Shown piece by piece: positions 13,191-25,101 of a stretch of 64,000 bases of DNA. Source of the DNA: Salarias fasciatus (Eukaryota > Chordata > Actinopteri > Blenniiformes > Blenniidae); NCBI RefSeq assembly GCF_902148845.1, contig NC_043752.1:665785-729784 (forward strand). Direction: 5' to 3'. The position numbers were made by a program, and so were the translations under genes. Position 1 is the first letter of the stretch. The number at the start of each line of letters is the position of its first letter. Below the pieces are notes generated by a model. It was not told where the DNA came from. It did no database searches and was given only the letters and a program-made list of their open reading frames with translations.

Positions 13191-16100
13191 GTATCAAACG
13201 CCGCTGAGGGGGAGCAAGGGCTATGATCTCCCGCTACTACCAACACTGCCTCCCCGGCCGCCCCCCCCTCCTCCTCCCTGTGGCATTTGGCTGCCTCTGT
13301 CCTCCCTCTGCCCTCTCATCTCTGGGATCTGCCCTTTTATCAGCACATTCCTGCTCATTTGCATTGCGGCGTGGGGAGGGCCGGCAGGTCTCTCTGATCT
13401 GATAGAGCATGCAGCAGAGAGGGAGGGAGATGCAGGAGGGACCTGGAGGCACCAAGGTGCTGCCTTTGAGTGTGTGATGTCCCGCAAACACACACACACT
13501 CACACACACCACAATGCATTCTCCAGGAAGGGCTGCAGCCACGCCTGTTAAAATCATCGCTGCTTGGGTTGAAAGTTGTTTTGTTTTTTTTCAGATCACT
13601 GTAAATAATGATCAACTCAGTACTTCTATTGTAAAACTCCTCATATATGGACGTGAACGCTGGTGGGATTTACTTATTTTCCTTGGAAGAGGTCGCCTTA
13701 ACCCACGTTAGTGGACAAGACCACCTGAGTGACGCCTTTTCGAGTGATGCAGTGTTTAAAAACCCTCACTGTAGTTTGTACAAGTAAAACTGTCGACTTA
13801 TTCAGTATTTCTGTGTGTCCTCTGTAAGAGGATCAGGTTCAATAAAGGAGGCTGACCTGTTGAGAAACAATTATAGGAAAATATTTAGCAAGAAAATAGG
13901 GAAATTAGGGACATTTTACTTGTTTTCTTGGAATTTATTGCCATTCTTAAATGTTTTTTCTCTTTTTCTTCTTCTTTAATTTGCATCTTCTGACGGTGTC
14001 TTTATCTTCTCTCTGGTTCAGTTGAAAGGTCACATGAAGTCCAGCAAAATGACACCAGTCGGTTTTAATTTGTTTAAATACAAAAAAAGTGTGAGAGCAT
14101 TACTAACGACTCTGCATTCACTTGAACGTTTTCACCCTGTGAAGGGTTAAAAGTGTGTTGTTGTTGCTTTCACCCTGGAAAATGTGTTCCAACTTGGAAT
14201 TGCTCAATTTTCCCAACTGTTCAGGCCAATTTGGGAAGCTGGTTCTAATAAATGCATCTATTTTTTTCACTTAATTGCAGCAAAACTCCTTCCTCTCCTG
14301 TGGTGGGATTAACTTATTATTGTGCCGACTCTCATTGTGGTGGTGCGCCGCCAGATGTAGACATAAAATACAGCAACTCACTGTGCAACAAATCTGCTAC
14401 AGCTGCTGCTCTGCAAATGATCTCATATTTAATTATCTGATCTGTGTCATGTAATTAAACACTCAGCTTTTGAGTAATTCCTTCATCAGCCCGTCTTATT
14501 GCCAGGAATCTTCATTTCACCCGAAAAAATGTTGGGAATAATTATGCCAACCGAGTAAAAGTCCTCAGAAATCACGCCAAAAAGGCAGAGCTGCAGCTCG
14601 AGAGCATGAAATCAATCTTGTTTTAAAAATGCTGCTATAAACCACTCTGTCGTGTTTCACAGCAGCAAAAATATGAAGTCTGAGCTCAAACGTCAGCCTA
14701 ATTTAAACTTATCAAGACTTATTTTAGAATAAAAAGAGGAAGAACAATGTCAAACAGAACCTGAAGGATATTTTAATCCACGATCCAGTTGTTTCCCTTT
14801 AATTTGTATTTACAGCTTCAATAGAAAACACTCAGAACGTCCATGAAGTGTTTTACTGTAATAATACACATTTTTGTTAATAACTTGTTTAAAATGTTGA
14901 GAAAAGAACATTTTACTGGTTTTTAATACATCTTCATTTCCTTGGTTCATTAATAATGATGTTCACAAACTCTTTCCAGGTCAGTTTAGTGAAAACAGTC
15001 TGTCACCTTTCACAGAGCAAAAACATCTCAAGCTGGAGTTTAAGAGAAGCACTGATTTGAATATATATATTTTTTCATTTTAAAAAGGTTTTAACTTGAT
15101 TCTTTCTTTGCTTCCCTGGTTTTTTTAATTGCCGAAACAAAAAGCGTAAAAGATAAAATAACAGATTTTTCCAGAGGGTTTCTTCTGTGCTATGAATGTA
15201 AATAAAAGACTTCAGAGCCTTTCTTTATGCAGATTTGTTGCTTGAATTGCTAAAGAAATGTCATTTTTCTCTCTTTTAAGTTGTTGAATTTCAGACTCTT
15301 GCCCTGAATCACTGCGTCACCTTTCACTCTCTCACCTTCCAGCTCAGACGAGGCCCAGATTCAAACCCGCCACGGCGTTTCCAGGCTCTGGGTTCTTAAA
15401 AACGAAGCTGTTTGTCCTGATTGTTGAGGGTCGGCTGTAAATGTTTGTGTTGCTGGAGGAGACAGAAAGGGCCGGTTTACTTTTCGGATTTCCTCAGCAT
15501 CATTGTATTCCCAACCCTCCCATTGCTCAAACACATGTCAGCGTGGGGGGGCAGGGGGGCAGCGGGGGGGCGGCGGGGGGGTCTGGGGTGTCGGCAAAGT
15601 TAAAGGAGAAAAGAAAGGTGATGATAGATTGAGGACACGAAAGACAGAGGAGCGAATGTGTTGCGCTAAACCCACAAGCTTCAGTCGGCCCGGCAACAGC
15701 AGCTTGGACTCAAACCGATGTTACCCCTGAGAGCGCCGAATAGAAAATCATTCAAATTGTGTTATGTTAGGATATATGAGCCATTTCAAAATATTAATTC
15801 AGCATTATTTGAGGTGTCTGTTAAGGGTAGCGGTTACGGCGAGTCTGCCGCTCTGACTGATCACACACCTCTATTACACCTGATGTATGAATGTGTGAGA
15901 GGGACCTATTCTTCATGACGCAGACATTGTCCCTGGAGGCGGCCGTTAAAGAAGGATCCATGAATTACCCCCCTGGAACAACTGGCCCTTGTCATAAGCC
16001 GAGGAGGAGACGGGAAAGCGGCGGGAAAAGGGAAGCGCAGCACTATTGATGGTGGAGGGATTGAGAGACTGGAAGGACGCCAGAAGGATGTGTCTGCCTT

Positions 16101-17104
16101 GGCTCGTGATCCTGCACACCGCCGCCTCTGCCTCTGTCCAGTTAATTGGAATACAAAGCAGAGCGGGGTCGATGAGAGAGCGGCGGCGGTGAGGCGGGGG
16201 GTGGGGGGGTAGCTGCTGTCTGTCTCCAGCAACCTTCACTGCTCGCTGGGAATTGACTCGGGAAGCAGCGAGCGAGACCGACACACTGTCACCGGTAAAA
16301 TGAACTGTCACCTTGCATTTCTCAGCCTCCTGGCAGCCTCGAATTGGCTGCTTTGAACCATGTGACGTGACACTGATTGAGTTCTGGCTCCCGAAGGAAG
16401 GAGCCGCTTTAATTCCAAGTGCGCCGCCTCCCCATGCAAAGTACGGGGCGGCACCTGAGCGAGGCTTCACTCCGCTGTCTCCACCTGAAAGCCTCTCCTC
16501 TTCCTCACCACCCCTCATTATTTCGTGGCGCTGCTTCGTTACTCTGCCTCTCAGCTGCTCTTGTTTTTCTTGCGGCGTGCGGCCCTGGCGGCCTGACAGG
16601 CACACAGAGGAGGAAAACTATTAGGGGTAGCCATTTGGATCCTGGAGGCAATCCCGGGGAGTATTAAGATGTTAACCCAGGCCAAGTCACTTGTCTCTCT
16701 CAGTTACGATGCTGATGGAGAGGAGGGAGCGATGCAGTCGCAGGGAGGGGACCCGGGAGACCAGAGCTCCGGGTCGGCTGGCACTTCCAGATCCAATTGA
16801 GCCTGACTCGGAGGGGGGGATGGTTGTCAAGACTCTCCCGGACTGGGCTTTAAAGAGGCTCCACGCCTCAACAAAGGAAGGAGAGAACTGTTCACACATC
16901 CAGACACGCTCCCCTCGAAGAACAACAGAAGCAGAATCCATCACACAACCAGCTGGACTGCTCACAAAACCCTCAATAATCACAGCCAGGAGGTCAGAAC
17001 CCGGTTTCAGTCCGGACTCCAGGTTTTAAGGTGAACCCAGGTTTGGCGGTCCACCTTCAGACTCACCTGGATGAGGCGAAAACCAAAGGGCTGCTTGTTT
17101 AGTG

Positions 17105-17180
17105 CAGCTCTTCTCACTCTCGCCTCGTTTGTGTGGAGTTTGCATGTTCTCCCTGAGCATGTGTGGGATTTCTCCTGTGG
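17105..17180 (-). repeat. L2-type LINE fragment, reverse orientation
   Basis: GTGTGGAGTTTGCATGTTCT followed by GTGTGGGATTTCTCC is the antisense of the conserved GGAGAACATGCAAACTCCAC stretch of fish L2 3' ends. Confidence 0.7.
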
Positions 17181-19923
17181 ATGACCTCTGACCTGACCCT
17201 GCTGTCACCCACAGTCCAGCCCCCAAAGACCAAAGATTGATTGAAAATACATCTGTAGAATATGTTTTTGGGACTTCATGAACTTGCAGCTTCGATCAGT
17301 TTTGACCATGATTACTATTTCATTCCAAATATTCCTCTCTGATTATTTTCTCCCCTCAGAACAGGGAGGGAGGAACGACTTTGATAGTGACCTCCGTACA
17401 AAATAATAGACAGCCTGACTCATTTCATGTGTTTCTTTGATGAAGGATCATTTTATTTATTCACTGTTTTCCTAAAAAAGAAAAAAAACTCACCAAATAA
17501 TGAGGAAATTTTAGTGTAAGAAAGGAAAACTGCACGATCCTTCACAGAAACCCCAGAACAGCATCTAAAACACACACACATGCACACACAGTAACACAGT
17601 AACATGCACACTCTGCATTTAGACATGAACGAGCCTGAAATAGAAGTGGTGTTATTCTAGGAGAGGGCAGCACTAACCACAACGCCACTGTGTAGTTTTA
17701 TTCTGAAAATACCAGCCATACATGTTCAAAACACTATCAGGAATGAAACAGCATGTATTTAATTCCAGGGAATTTAGCGGGTGTGTGGTGAGTGTAACTC
17801 TGTTGAGGAGAGAAGCTTCAGACGCAGGAAAATAAAGGAAACTGATCTGAAATCTTTTCTCTCGTGACACTTTTTGGTTCAGATTTTCTTTGGATGTGTT
17901 TTGGCTCCTTCCTTGTGCCGTCGGAGGATTAGAAAGCGACTCGACGGGAATAATGCGCAGGTTCGTTGTTCCCCACTCGGGATGAAGCCAGATCGTTTGA
18001 CGGCAGAACAAACTGAAATATGACTCGGTTTGATGGAACTTTATTTCAGCGGCATTCATCTGCGCTGCCTGTCACACCTGGACTGTACCCGTCAAAGATC
18101 GATGGCGTTAACCTAAAAAAAGCTGTGTTTGATACCTGCCATGACAAGAAACTAATGTCTCCTGTGTGTTGTCTTCTGCGAGGAGCAACCCCCCCGTGAG
18201 GCCATGAATACCGGGTCTGCTTCTCCTTTGAAGCCGCCGGGCCCTGCAGAGCGACGCGCCACAGAGGAACCGCTAGAAACCCAAGGAAGTGAGCCTGGCA
18301 ATAGACGTGTAAAAGAGCCTGCAACAACTGCCAGCAGCATGGGGTACAAACAGCTCCGAGATGACCCCAAACAGAGGGGGGGGGGGTTATCAAAGGAGGG
18401 AGAGGAAGAGCACGCTCCATAACCCTCTGTCAGACGAGGCTCCATATTCAGTAAAATGTGATTTTCTTTGTTTGTTCACAGTTTAATTATGATATTGAGA
18501 GAAGTTCTTTTTTTTTTTTTTTAGCAATAGCATCCTGTGTTCAAGGGACTGATCCACATCTCCTGACAGCTCCATCGGTTCAGGGAGCCGGTCCCGGCTG
18601 AATGAGGACACTCTGGGCAGAGCACCAGACATATAAACGTCCCCTGATGGACATTTGAATGGTGTGAATGAATCAGACTAGCTGAAGATCCTGTTCGGTG
18701 TGTGGGTCTTGTCCTCACAGAAACTTGAATGGTTTCTATCTGCTCTCTGGCAGTTTTCCATCATAAACAGTCTCTCAGTTGTTGTCATGAGAAACACACA
18801 TCCCAAACCTGTCAGCAGCAGCAGAGCAGAAGATGAAGCTGAGAGGCGTCGTGTGTATTTCAGTGTCTTCCCTCCCGCTACTCCGTCCGCTCTGCCCTCG
18901 TCTGATCTCCTTCTCTTGCCCTACATTCCCCGGCGGAAGGCAGAGAGGAGCGCCGCTGATCTGAAGGTGAAAAACATCCTCCTCCTCTCCCCCGGCTGAA
19001 CATCTGTCTCCGCCGCCTTGGCTGCAGCGCCGACTCTGACACCTCCAGATGGAGAGCCCGCTGGGAGCGCTGAGGTATTACCTCCAGAGATGGCAGGGAT
19101 CACACCTCTGGAATGAAGTCCCACACTTGTTTTCCTTTTTTTGTTGTTGGATCTGTCACTATTCACCTTATCGATTGTCGCCTCCTCAGTCCTTGGCCTT
19201 GTGACTCATCCGCTGTTGGCTTGTAGGGGGAAATACATGACAACAAACCTCTCGACCTTTTTCTAACCTACAGTAATGTGTTTTGTGCTGTTTCGACCGT
19301 AGCTTCAACTCATGGATCCGTATTAATAGATAATACAGCTGTGAGGAAAGTGCACACTCACGCAGATATCTTTACCATGCTGGCTGATTTCCATTCCCCA
19401 GAAATGTGTTTTCAGATGCCTCGAAGAGATTAAAGTTCAACTGAAAATGCCCCACAGCTTCATTACACTCAGTGTTTAAAGCAATAGCTGGGAGAATCAG
19501 AAGGTGCGAGGGGGACAGAGTTTATCTCTCCGAGCTTCGCCGGTGTCTTGACGGATTGTCTCTGCATTCATTTGTGCCTGAACTCTGCGTGAACCTGGGC
19601 TTTGGGGGAGAAAAAGGGCAACAACAGGCCAGTGCTGTCGGGGCAGGAACTGTGTGTGCAAACCTAACACCCAGTGCAAATATTGAAACTGCCGCCCCTT
19701 CAGCATCACAAGAAACTAGGTGGTCAGGTCCGGCCAGGGTTTGGAGGAAGGTGAGGGCAGAAGAGCTCACAGATGCTGAACTCTCCCTGGAATTCGTGTT
19801 TTCTCATTAAATGGCATAAAACTGAAATGGATTTCTGCGTCAGCTGTGTCCGAGGAGAAACTGGGGGTGAGACCTGGCTCCCTGCAGTTTGTTGTCATGT
19901 TTAGAGCCCCTGGAGGTATTTCG

Positions 19924-19937
19924 AGGTGAAAAGGTCA
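19924..19937 (+). promoter_or_regulatory. DR2 retinoic acid response element, 3' of hoxb1b
   Basis: AGGTGA-AA-AGGTCA is a direct repeat of nuclear-receptor half-sites spaced by 2 (DR2), 556 bp beyond the hoxb1b stop codon. A DR2 RARE 3' of Hoxb1 (mouse core AGGTAAAAGGTCA, conserved in chicken and pufferfish) is established as required for early Hoxb1 expression. Position, spacing and sequence all fit, so RAR/RXR control of hoxb1b is a strong inference. Confidence 0.8.
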
Positions 19938-20164
19938 GCTGCGACCCACCCCATGTGTTGTGAAAGATTCCTCTTGTCACATTATGCAAGGGGACTTTGG
20001 TGAGACTATTAATGGAAGTAAATAACATGGAGGCTTAGAAGGACACACAGAAATTTAATAATAATATAAAATGTGTATCTAAGCTTTAAATGAACTCATG
20101 GGAGCTGATTTTCTGTCACATGCAAAGAAATCACAGTACTTTATATTTTCATTATTTTATAGAG

Positions 20165-20170
20165 TTTATT
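20165..20170 (-). terminator. Candidate hoxb1b polyadenylation signal
   Basis: AATAAA on the minus strand, about 320 nt after the hoxb1b stop. No clearer signal was seen nearer. Confidence 0.5.
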
Positions 20171-20492
20171 AAACTAAATCATCTCAACAATTGTTGGAAA
20201 ATACCCTGTAAATAAATAGTGCAAACAATGACACTGAGCATGTCAGTGGTCCAACACAAAACCAGTGTGTGCTCATGATAGGATCAAAAACCAACATGAT
20301 ATTTAAAAATGGTTTTTTCTGCATCTGACTTATTGTAATGTAAACACATGAGCAGACACAGACAGAACCAACCCTGTTTATCTGACAAGTCCACAAGCCT
20401 TTTTTTCATTCTCTGGAATGGTGCAAAAAATAAGAAAAAAAAAAGTTTCAGACCTCCACAATATTATTTTTCTATATAAAGTCTCATCAGCT

Positions 20493-21585
20493 TCACAGTT
20501 TCTCTCCTTTTCCTTGTGGAGGAGCCGAATCGGAGCCGGCCAGTTTCTCCACGGGAGCCGGGTTGTTGCCCAGAAGGCCGCCCAGCTTCTCCCGCTTCTT
20601 CTGCTTCATCCGCCGGTTCTGGAACCAGATCTTCACCTGCGTCTCGTTGAGCTCCAGGCTGGCCGCCACCTCCACCCGCCGCGCCCGCGTCAGGTACTTG
20701 TTGAAGTGGAACTCCTTCTCCAGCTCCGTCAGCTGCTTGGTGGTGAAGTTGGTGCGGATCACGTTGTGCTGGCCCGGAACGCCGAACTCCGACAGGACGG
20801 CTATGAGAGGGTGAGACGTGAATGAATGGATGATGGGGGGAGGAGGGGGTGGAGGACATGGCACTTACAGCCCTGAGGCATGACGATGAAAAATGTGACA
20901 TTGAGGAAAACATTAGATCCAATTTATTTTCAGAGCAATCTCAAACACTTTGGTGTCGTTCAGTCAGCTGGTGCGCGTTTTACGCAGCGTTTACGCACAA
21001 TTTACATTCTGATTTGAAGAGAAACGAACCTGTCTTGGGGGGATTCCTCTTCACCTTCATCCAGTCGAAGGTTTTAGAAGTTTCCTCTGCATGCTCCAAA
21101 TCCCTCTCCTTGCACTGCGGCGGTAACCTGCTGTAGAGGCTCTCTGGATACTCCTGCTGGCGCTGATCCCCGCTCCCAAAGTGTAGGTACTGGCCGCCGG
21201 ACGCGGCCCCGGGCCCGCAGCTGTCCCCGGTGTAGGGAGCCATGTTTGTTCCGAGAGGTGAAACCTGAGCGTGCATAAAGCCCCGGTCCTGCTCGGGGGC
21301 GAGGCCGTACTGGTGGTGTCCGTACTCCAGAGGTGAGGCGTACATGGAGCTCCCCGGCGCCGCAAACTGCACATCCAAGTGCGGCTGGTGGTGCAGAGGG
21401 AGGGTCGGCGCCTGCTGGGGCCCAGAGGCCGAGGGGCCCACCAGGCGACCGTCCGGTGCGTACGACTCACTTGTTGCACACGAGCTGGACGACGCGTATC
21501 CATGGTTCAGGTTATGGTATCCGGCCTTGGCACTGAAGATATTCGCTCCTCGGTTGCACACGGGGTAATCTAGATAGGAGTTCAT
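20493..21585 (-). CDS. hoxb1b: hoxb1b, anterior Hox transcription factor (paralog group 1), two exons
   Basis: Nuclear homeodomain factor for hindbrain patterning that binds DNA with PBX and PREP/MEIS. Exon 1 is 21585-21030 and exon 2 is 20800-20493, joined by a phase-1 intron with GT/AG ends; product 287 aa. The start is the ATG giving [13 protein letters not shown], the conserved Hox1 N-terminus. The PBX-binding hexapeptide [14 protein letters not shown] (residues 172-185) is the Hox1 form. The homeodomain (about 197-256) has the group-1 signature [20 protein letters not shown] and [20 protein letters not shown]. It is the lowest Hox paralog and lies next to skap1 as HOXB1 does, which selects the B cluster; absence of hoxb2 and hoxb4 selects the Bb duplicate. 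A DR2 RARE lies 3' and an r4-type autoregulatory block 5'. Confidence 0.95.
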
Positions 21586-21767
21586 CCTGGAGCCTGCTGT
21601 TTGCTCAAGAACTGATCAAGACCGAGCGGTCATTAATCGGTGCTCCCTTTGCCCCTAAGCCTTCTAGGTAGTATGTCAAAGCTGTAAAACTGCCTTCCAC
21701 CCTCATATCACCTTCCTGACACACCATGTGACCCCGCGAGCGCCAATGGCTAAGGACCCGCAGCACT

Positions 21768-21846
21768 CTGTCAGGTCCGCGCGCTCGTCCATCAAACGGC
21801 TCGCATTTACATGACAAACGCTTCAATCAAACTCGCTCATCCATCT
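21768..21846 (-). promoter_or_regulatory. Rhombomere-4 type autoregulatory element of hoxb1b
   Basis: Read on the minus strand, 183-261 bp upstream of the ATG, the order is: AGATGGATG (21846-21838, PBX/HOX), TGATTGAAG (21829-21821, identical to the core of mouse repeat R1), TTTGTCATGTAAATG (21818-21804, SOX/OCT composite), TGATGGAC (21794-21787, R3-like) and TGACAG (21773-21768, PREP/MEIS). Mouse Hoxb1 uses this combination (R1-R3, SOX/OCT, PREP/MEIS) immediately upstream of its promoter for r4 self-maintenance. Motif identity is seen directly; function is by analogy. Confidence 0.8.
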
Positions 21847-22845
21847 GATAAGAACACAAACATCAGGACACATTTTCAGCCCGCAGCGGCAGACGGGCCA
21901 GGGATCACTAATTAATGACGAAAAAAAATCAAATAAACCGAGGAACAAATAAATAATAATAACATGGCTGCGTTATCGTTATAAATAGCCATTAAAACAT
22001 TACTGTCGCCCTAAAATAGAAAAATGCTAAAGATAAAAAAAAATTCCAAACTCGGGGTTCACTGTATTTTAATTTTGTGTTTATGTATTTACAGTTTCTT
22101 CTTAATTGATTTTAATTTTTCAACAGCTCTGCTGCACGAATGGGTTAGTTTCGTTTAAAAGTAACAACGCTAATCGTGGATTTTGGTTTTCATTTTACTT
22201 CTTCCAATTTCTCTGAACTATTTTAATCGTTAATTGTTTTCATATTTTATGATTTGTGGTTTTTTTTGTTTGTTTTTTTGTTGTTGCTTTTTTTCTCAGT
22301 TTGTCTCACTTGCGCAATCCGCGTAATTCTTAAAGCACATTATGCGTAAAACCATTAAATAAGCTTAATGCGGACAGGCTTGGTCAGAGGGAGTAATGTC
22401 CTGTTACAGACACACACCCGGGCAGATGAATGCTGCAGTCAGACGCTGCTGCAGCGCAGCGACTTCAGTGATCCATCATGCCTCTTTTTAAAGATTGGCA
22501 GCTTGTTTGACCCATAAAAAGAACAAAAGACGAGTTTAAAAGCCGTGCAGGCGTTTTTTTTCGGATTCCATTTCCTGCTCCAGAGCTAACAACACTGAAA
22601 CTATCATGGAAAACCTTTCCAAACGCAACACTATAATTACCACTGTCACGTGATCTAATTTTGAAATTAAGTAAAAGTTAATCTAATGTTTTAGAGTTAA
22701 TTACAATCGTTTCGATTAAAAAAAAAACAAAAAACAAAATGTGCAAATTTTGCAACTTTTAAGTGTCGCAAATGACTTTTTACTGACTGGTTCTGAGATA
22801 GTTATTTTCTCTGTAAGACCGTTTTGAAATGTCAAAACATATTTT

Positions 22846-22857
22846 TTTATTTTTATT
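22846..22857 (-). terminator. Tandem hoxb3b polyadenylation signals
   Basis: Two adjacent AATAAA hexamers on the minus strand, about 240 nt after the hoxb3b stop. Confidence 0.5.
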
Positions 22858-23096
22858 GGCTGAAAACAGCTTACGTTTTAATTTAATTTAAAGGGGGTCT
22901 GTGCGTAAAAGTCAACACATCCGGCAAAATGATTAAGAACAAACAAATAATTAAACTTTTAGATAAATATGTAGAATTATCAGTTGAATAAATAGATATG
23001 AATTCATGCACTGAGTCAAGAGAGCAGTGTGCTTCTTCACATTCTGTTTTGTTTTGGGGGTTTTTTCGCACAGTCCGGGTTCGAACAGCCTTCCTG

Positions 23097-25101
23097 CTAC
23101 AGATGCGTCAGTTTTGGAGCCTGCATGATTCTGTCCTGAGGAAAGCAGCTCTGGGAGAAGTAGGGGCCGCTCAGCTCTGCTTCCTCCATGTTTGCTGTGG
23201 TGTGCGTGTTGTACTGTGCGTCAAACTGCGTGACGCACGGCGCCGGGTATTTGGGGTATTCTGCAGGGTACGGCTGCTGCTGCTGCTGGGACTTGTGCCG
23301 AGGAGAGGCCGGCTGGTAATCCCCGCCCAGATGGACATAGCCCAGGCTGGACAGAGTGGGGCTGCCCGGGGCGGAGGGGGAGGACTGGGGCGAGCAGCAG
23401 GAGGAGGAGGTGGTGGTGGTGGTGTTGGTGGTGGAGGAGGAGGCGGTGGAGGCGAGGCCCTGGACTCTCTCGTCCTTCTTCTGCTTCATCCTCCGGTTCT
23501 GGAACCAGATCTTGATCTGCCGCTCGTGGAGGTTGAGCAGGCCCGCCATCTCCACGCGCCGCGGCCGGCACAGGTAGCGGCTGAAGTGGAACTCCTTCTC
23601 CAGCTCCACGAGCTGTGCGCTCGTGTACGCGGTGCGCGTCCGCTTGGAGGCCGGGCTCGCGCTTGGACACTTCTCGGGGATGTTGCAGTCTGTGAAGACG
23701 AACGAGAGGAAGTCTGAACGAGGTGCGGATGGAGAGCGGCTCTGTTTGCGCAAATAATGGATCTGATATTTGCACAAGGATCCATCGATCACGTTGCGCA
23801 TTTTACCAAGACAAATTAGCATGCAGCGATCGCAATCTATCGATCGGGCAGGTTTATAGTTGCGCATTTTGTTAATTTTGTATGATGGTTAACCCTCTGG
23901 GTCCATTATTTGCGCAACATTAATTAGTCGATGGCGTCCATCAGCAACACAAACACTGTAAAGACATGTTGATGCCTTATTTTTCCTCCTGCCCTCAAAT
24001 AGATATTTTCTTTTTTACTATCACATTTATTTTAATATGGAGCTCCTTCTGAAAAACCCTTTGTCATTTCTTCACAGCATTAATCATTGTGTGACTTTTC
24101 AGTGTGTTTCATCTGATTCTGACGCACCAAAATATTTTCAAGCAGATCCGTTAAAATGGGAAGAGCAAACCCAGCTCACCACCAGTCACCGTTACCTGAA
24201 TGGAAATAAACTCATATACGCACATATATTTCATCCAGCTGAATGACATAATTAAAACAACAACAACACACACAGACTAAAAACAGTACTGTTTAAAACG
24301 TAAATACATATTTTATGTTTTCGAGATTCATAAAACCATCTATAATGGATGTTTTCTTCCCTTTCACTCATTCACTCATCACATTTTCTTCATGTCATCT
24401 TTACACATAACAAAGTTTTACCTTTTATTTTGGTTATTTAGAACAAAAAGGAAAAACGGTTTATTGAGCAGTTTATTATAAAGTGAATAAATAATAAAAT
24501 TACAATTTAATTGAAAATTGATATTAAAACTAGCGTGTGGATTCATTATTTATTTTGTAATATAGCTACTGTCAGGTCAGTTTCATCCTGTTTTGAATTT
24601 AAATTTTCCAGAATCCTTCTCTGAGGTTTTCGTGTCAAAAGCCACCAAATGTTATTGTTCTTCGTCTTTCTGCTCCGTCTCTGAGTACAGGCCTCCTCCT
24701 TCGCAGGCTGCGGCTTAATTAATAGCTAACTGACCCTTTGAACCCGAAAAGGAGGAAATCTACGATCCCTAATGAACTGCAGCCAGAGGAGCTCGTTCCG
24801 GGGACAGTGAATGAAAAAGCTCCACTCGCTGCTTCCCGTCATACAGACCTGCGATCCTCCTGCCGGCTCTCTGATTTGTGTGTCTGGACTCTTTCATCCA
24901 GGGGAAGATTTTTTTGCTCGGTGTAAACTTGAGGTTCTGCTGTTTGGACCTCCGGGAAAACCCCTCCCCCGCCTGCTGCTGATCCGGATCCGGACCCAGA
25001 GCGCAGCCGAACCGTCCGACACCGTCCAGAGAGGCGCCGAAGAGGCGGTGCTGGTGCTGCTGGTGGAGGAGGCCCGGGGCCGGGGCGCTGCTTCTCTGCA
25101 T
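23097..25101 (-). CDS. hoxb3b: hoxb3b, Hox transcription factor (paralog group 3), short form, two exons
   Basis: Nuclear homeodomain factor. Exon 1 is 25101-24849 and exon 2 is 23689-23097, with a phase-1 GT/AG intron of about 1.16 kb; product 281 aa. I chose the ATG at 25101 ([10 protein letters not shown], echoing the MQK start of Hox3 proteins) because the frame upstream has no ATG before a stop. The hexapeptide is IFPWMKES (residues 65-72), the Hox3 type. The homeodomain (about 99-158) has the group-3 signature [15 protein letters not shown] and [12 protein letters not shown]. The protein ends [11 protein letters not shown], matching the conserved Hox3 C-terminus. Hox3 proteins are usually about 400 aa or more; here the N-terminal region is strongly shortened. 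Homeodomain residues also differ from the usual form (LHERQ for LTERQ, MKQKK for MKYKK). Confidence 0.92.

Larger units (their letters stand above)
8484..20164. other. Intergenic region between skap1 and hoxb1b
   Basis: About 11.7 kb without a supported coding gene. It holds small repeats (fold-back MITE, L2 tails, CA/GA runs), an AT-rich stretch with ATT-type simple repeats (10.6-10.8 kb), and several GC-rich, motif-dense blocks (12.85-13.55 kb, 15.85-16.65 kb, 18.2-19.1 kb, 19.5-20.0 kb). Those blocks generate long chance ORFs but show no splice-consistent protein family, and are better candidates for regulatory elements of hoxb1b. The DR2 element near 19.93 kb is the clearest. Confidence 0.6.
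21586..23096. other. hoxb1b-hoxb3b intergenic region (no hoxb2b)
   Basis: Only 1.5 kb separates the hoxb1b ATG from the hoxb3b stop, and no homeobox fragment is visible in it. It holds the hoxb1b upstream regulatory block (21.77-21.85 kb), AT-rich sequence and the hoxb3b 3' UTR. hoxb2b is therefore deleted, with no remnant in coding form that I can see. Confidence 0.75.

Noticed and set aside
12778-13197. 139-codon minus-strand ORF
   Set aside because: No family resemblance and no splice partners; the segment is better explained as a noncoding element.
15946-16605. 219-codon minus-strand ORF
   Set aside because: GC-rich composition, low-complexity Ser/Arg/Pro translation, no recognisable domain, and several overlapping ORFs in other frames; more likely a regulatory block.
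17182-17199. DR1-type half-sites (TGACCTCTGACCTGACCC) as a RARE
   Set aside because: They lie beside an L2 fragment, and a similar TGACCTCTGACCT occurs at 31265, suggesting repeat-derived or chance motifs; DR1 is also less specific for RAR.
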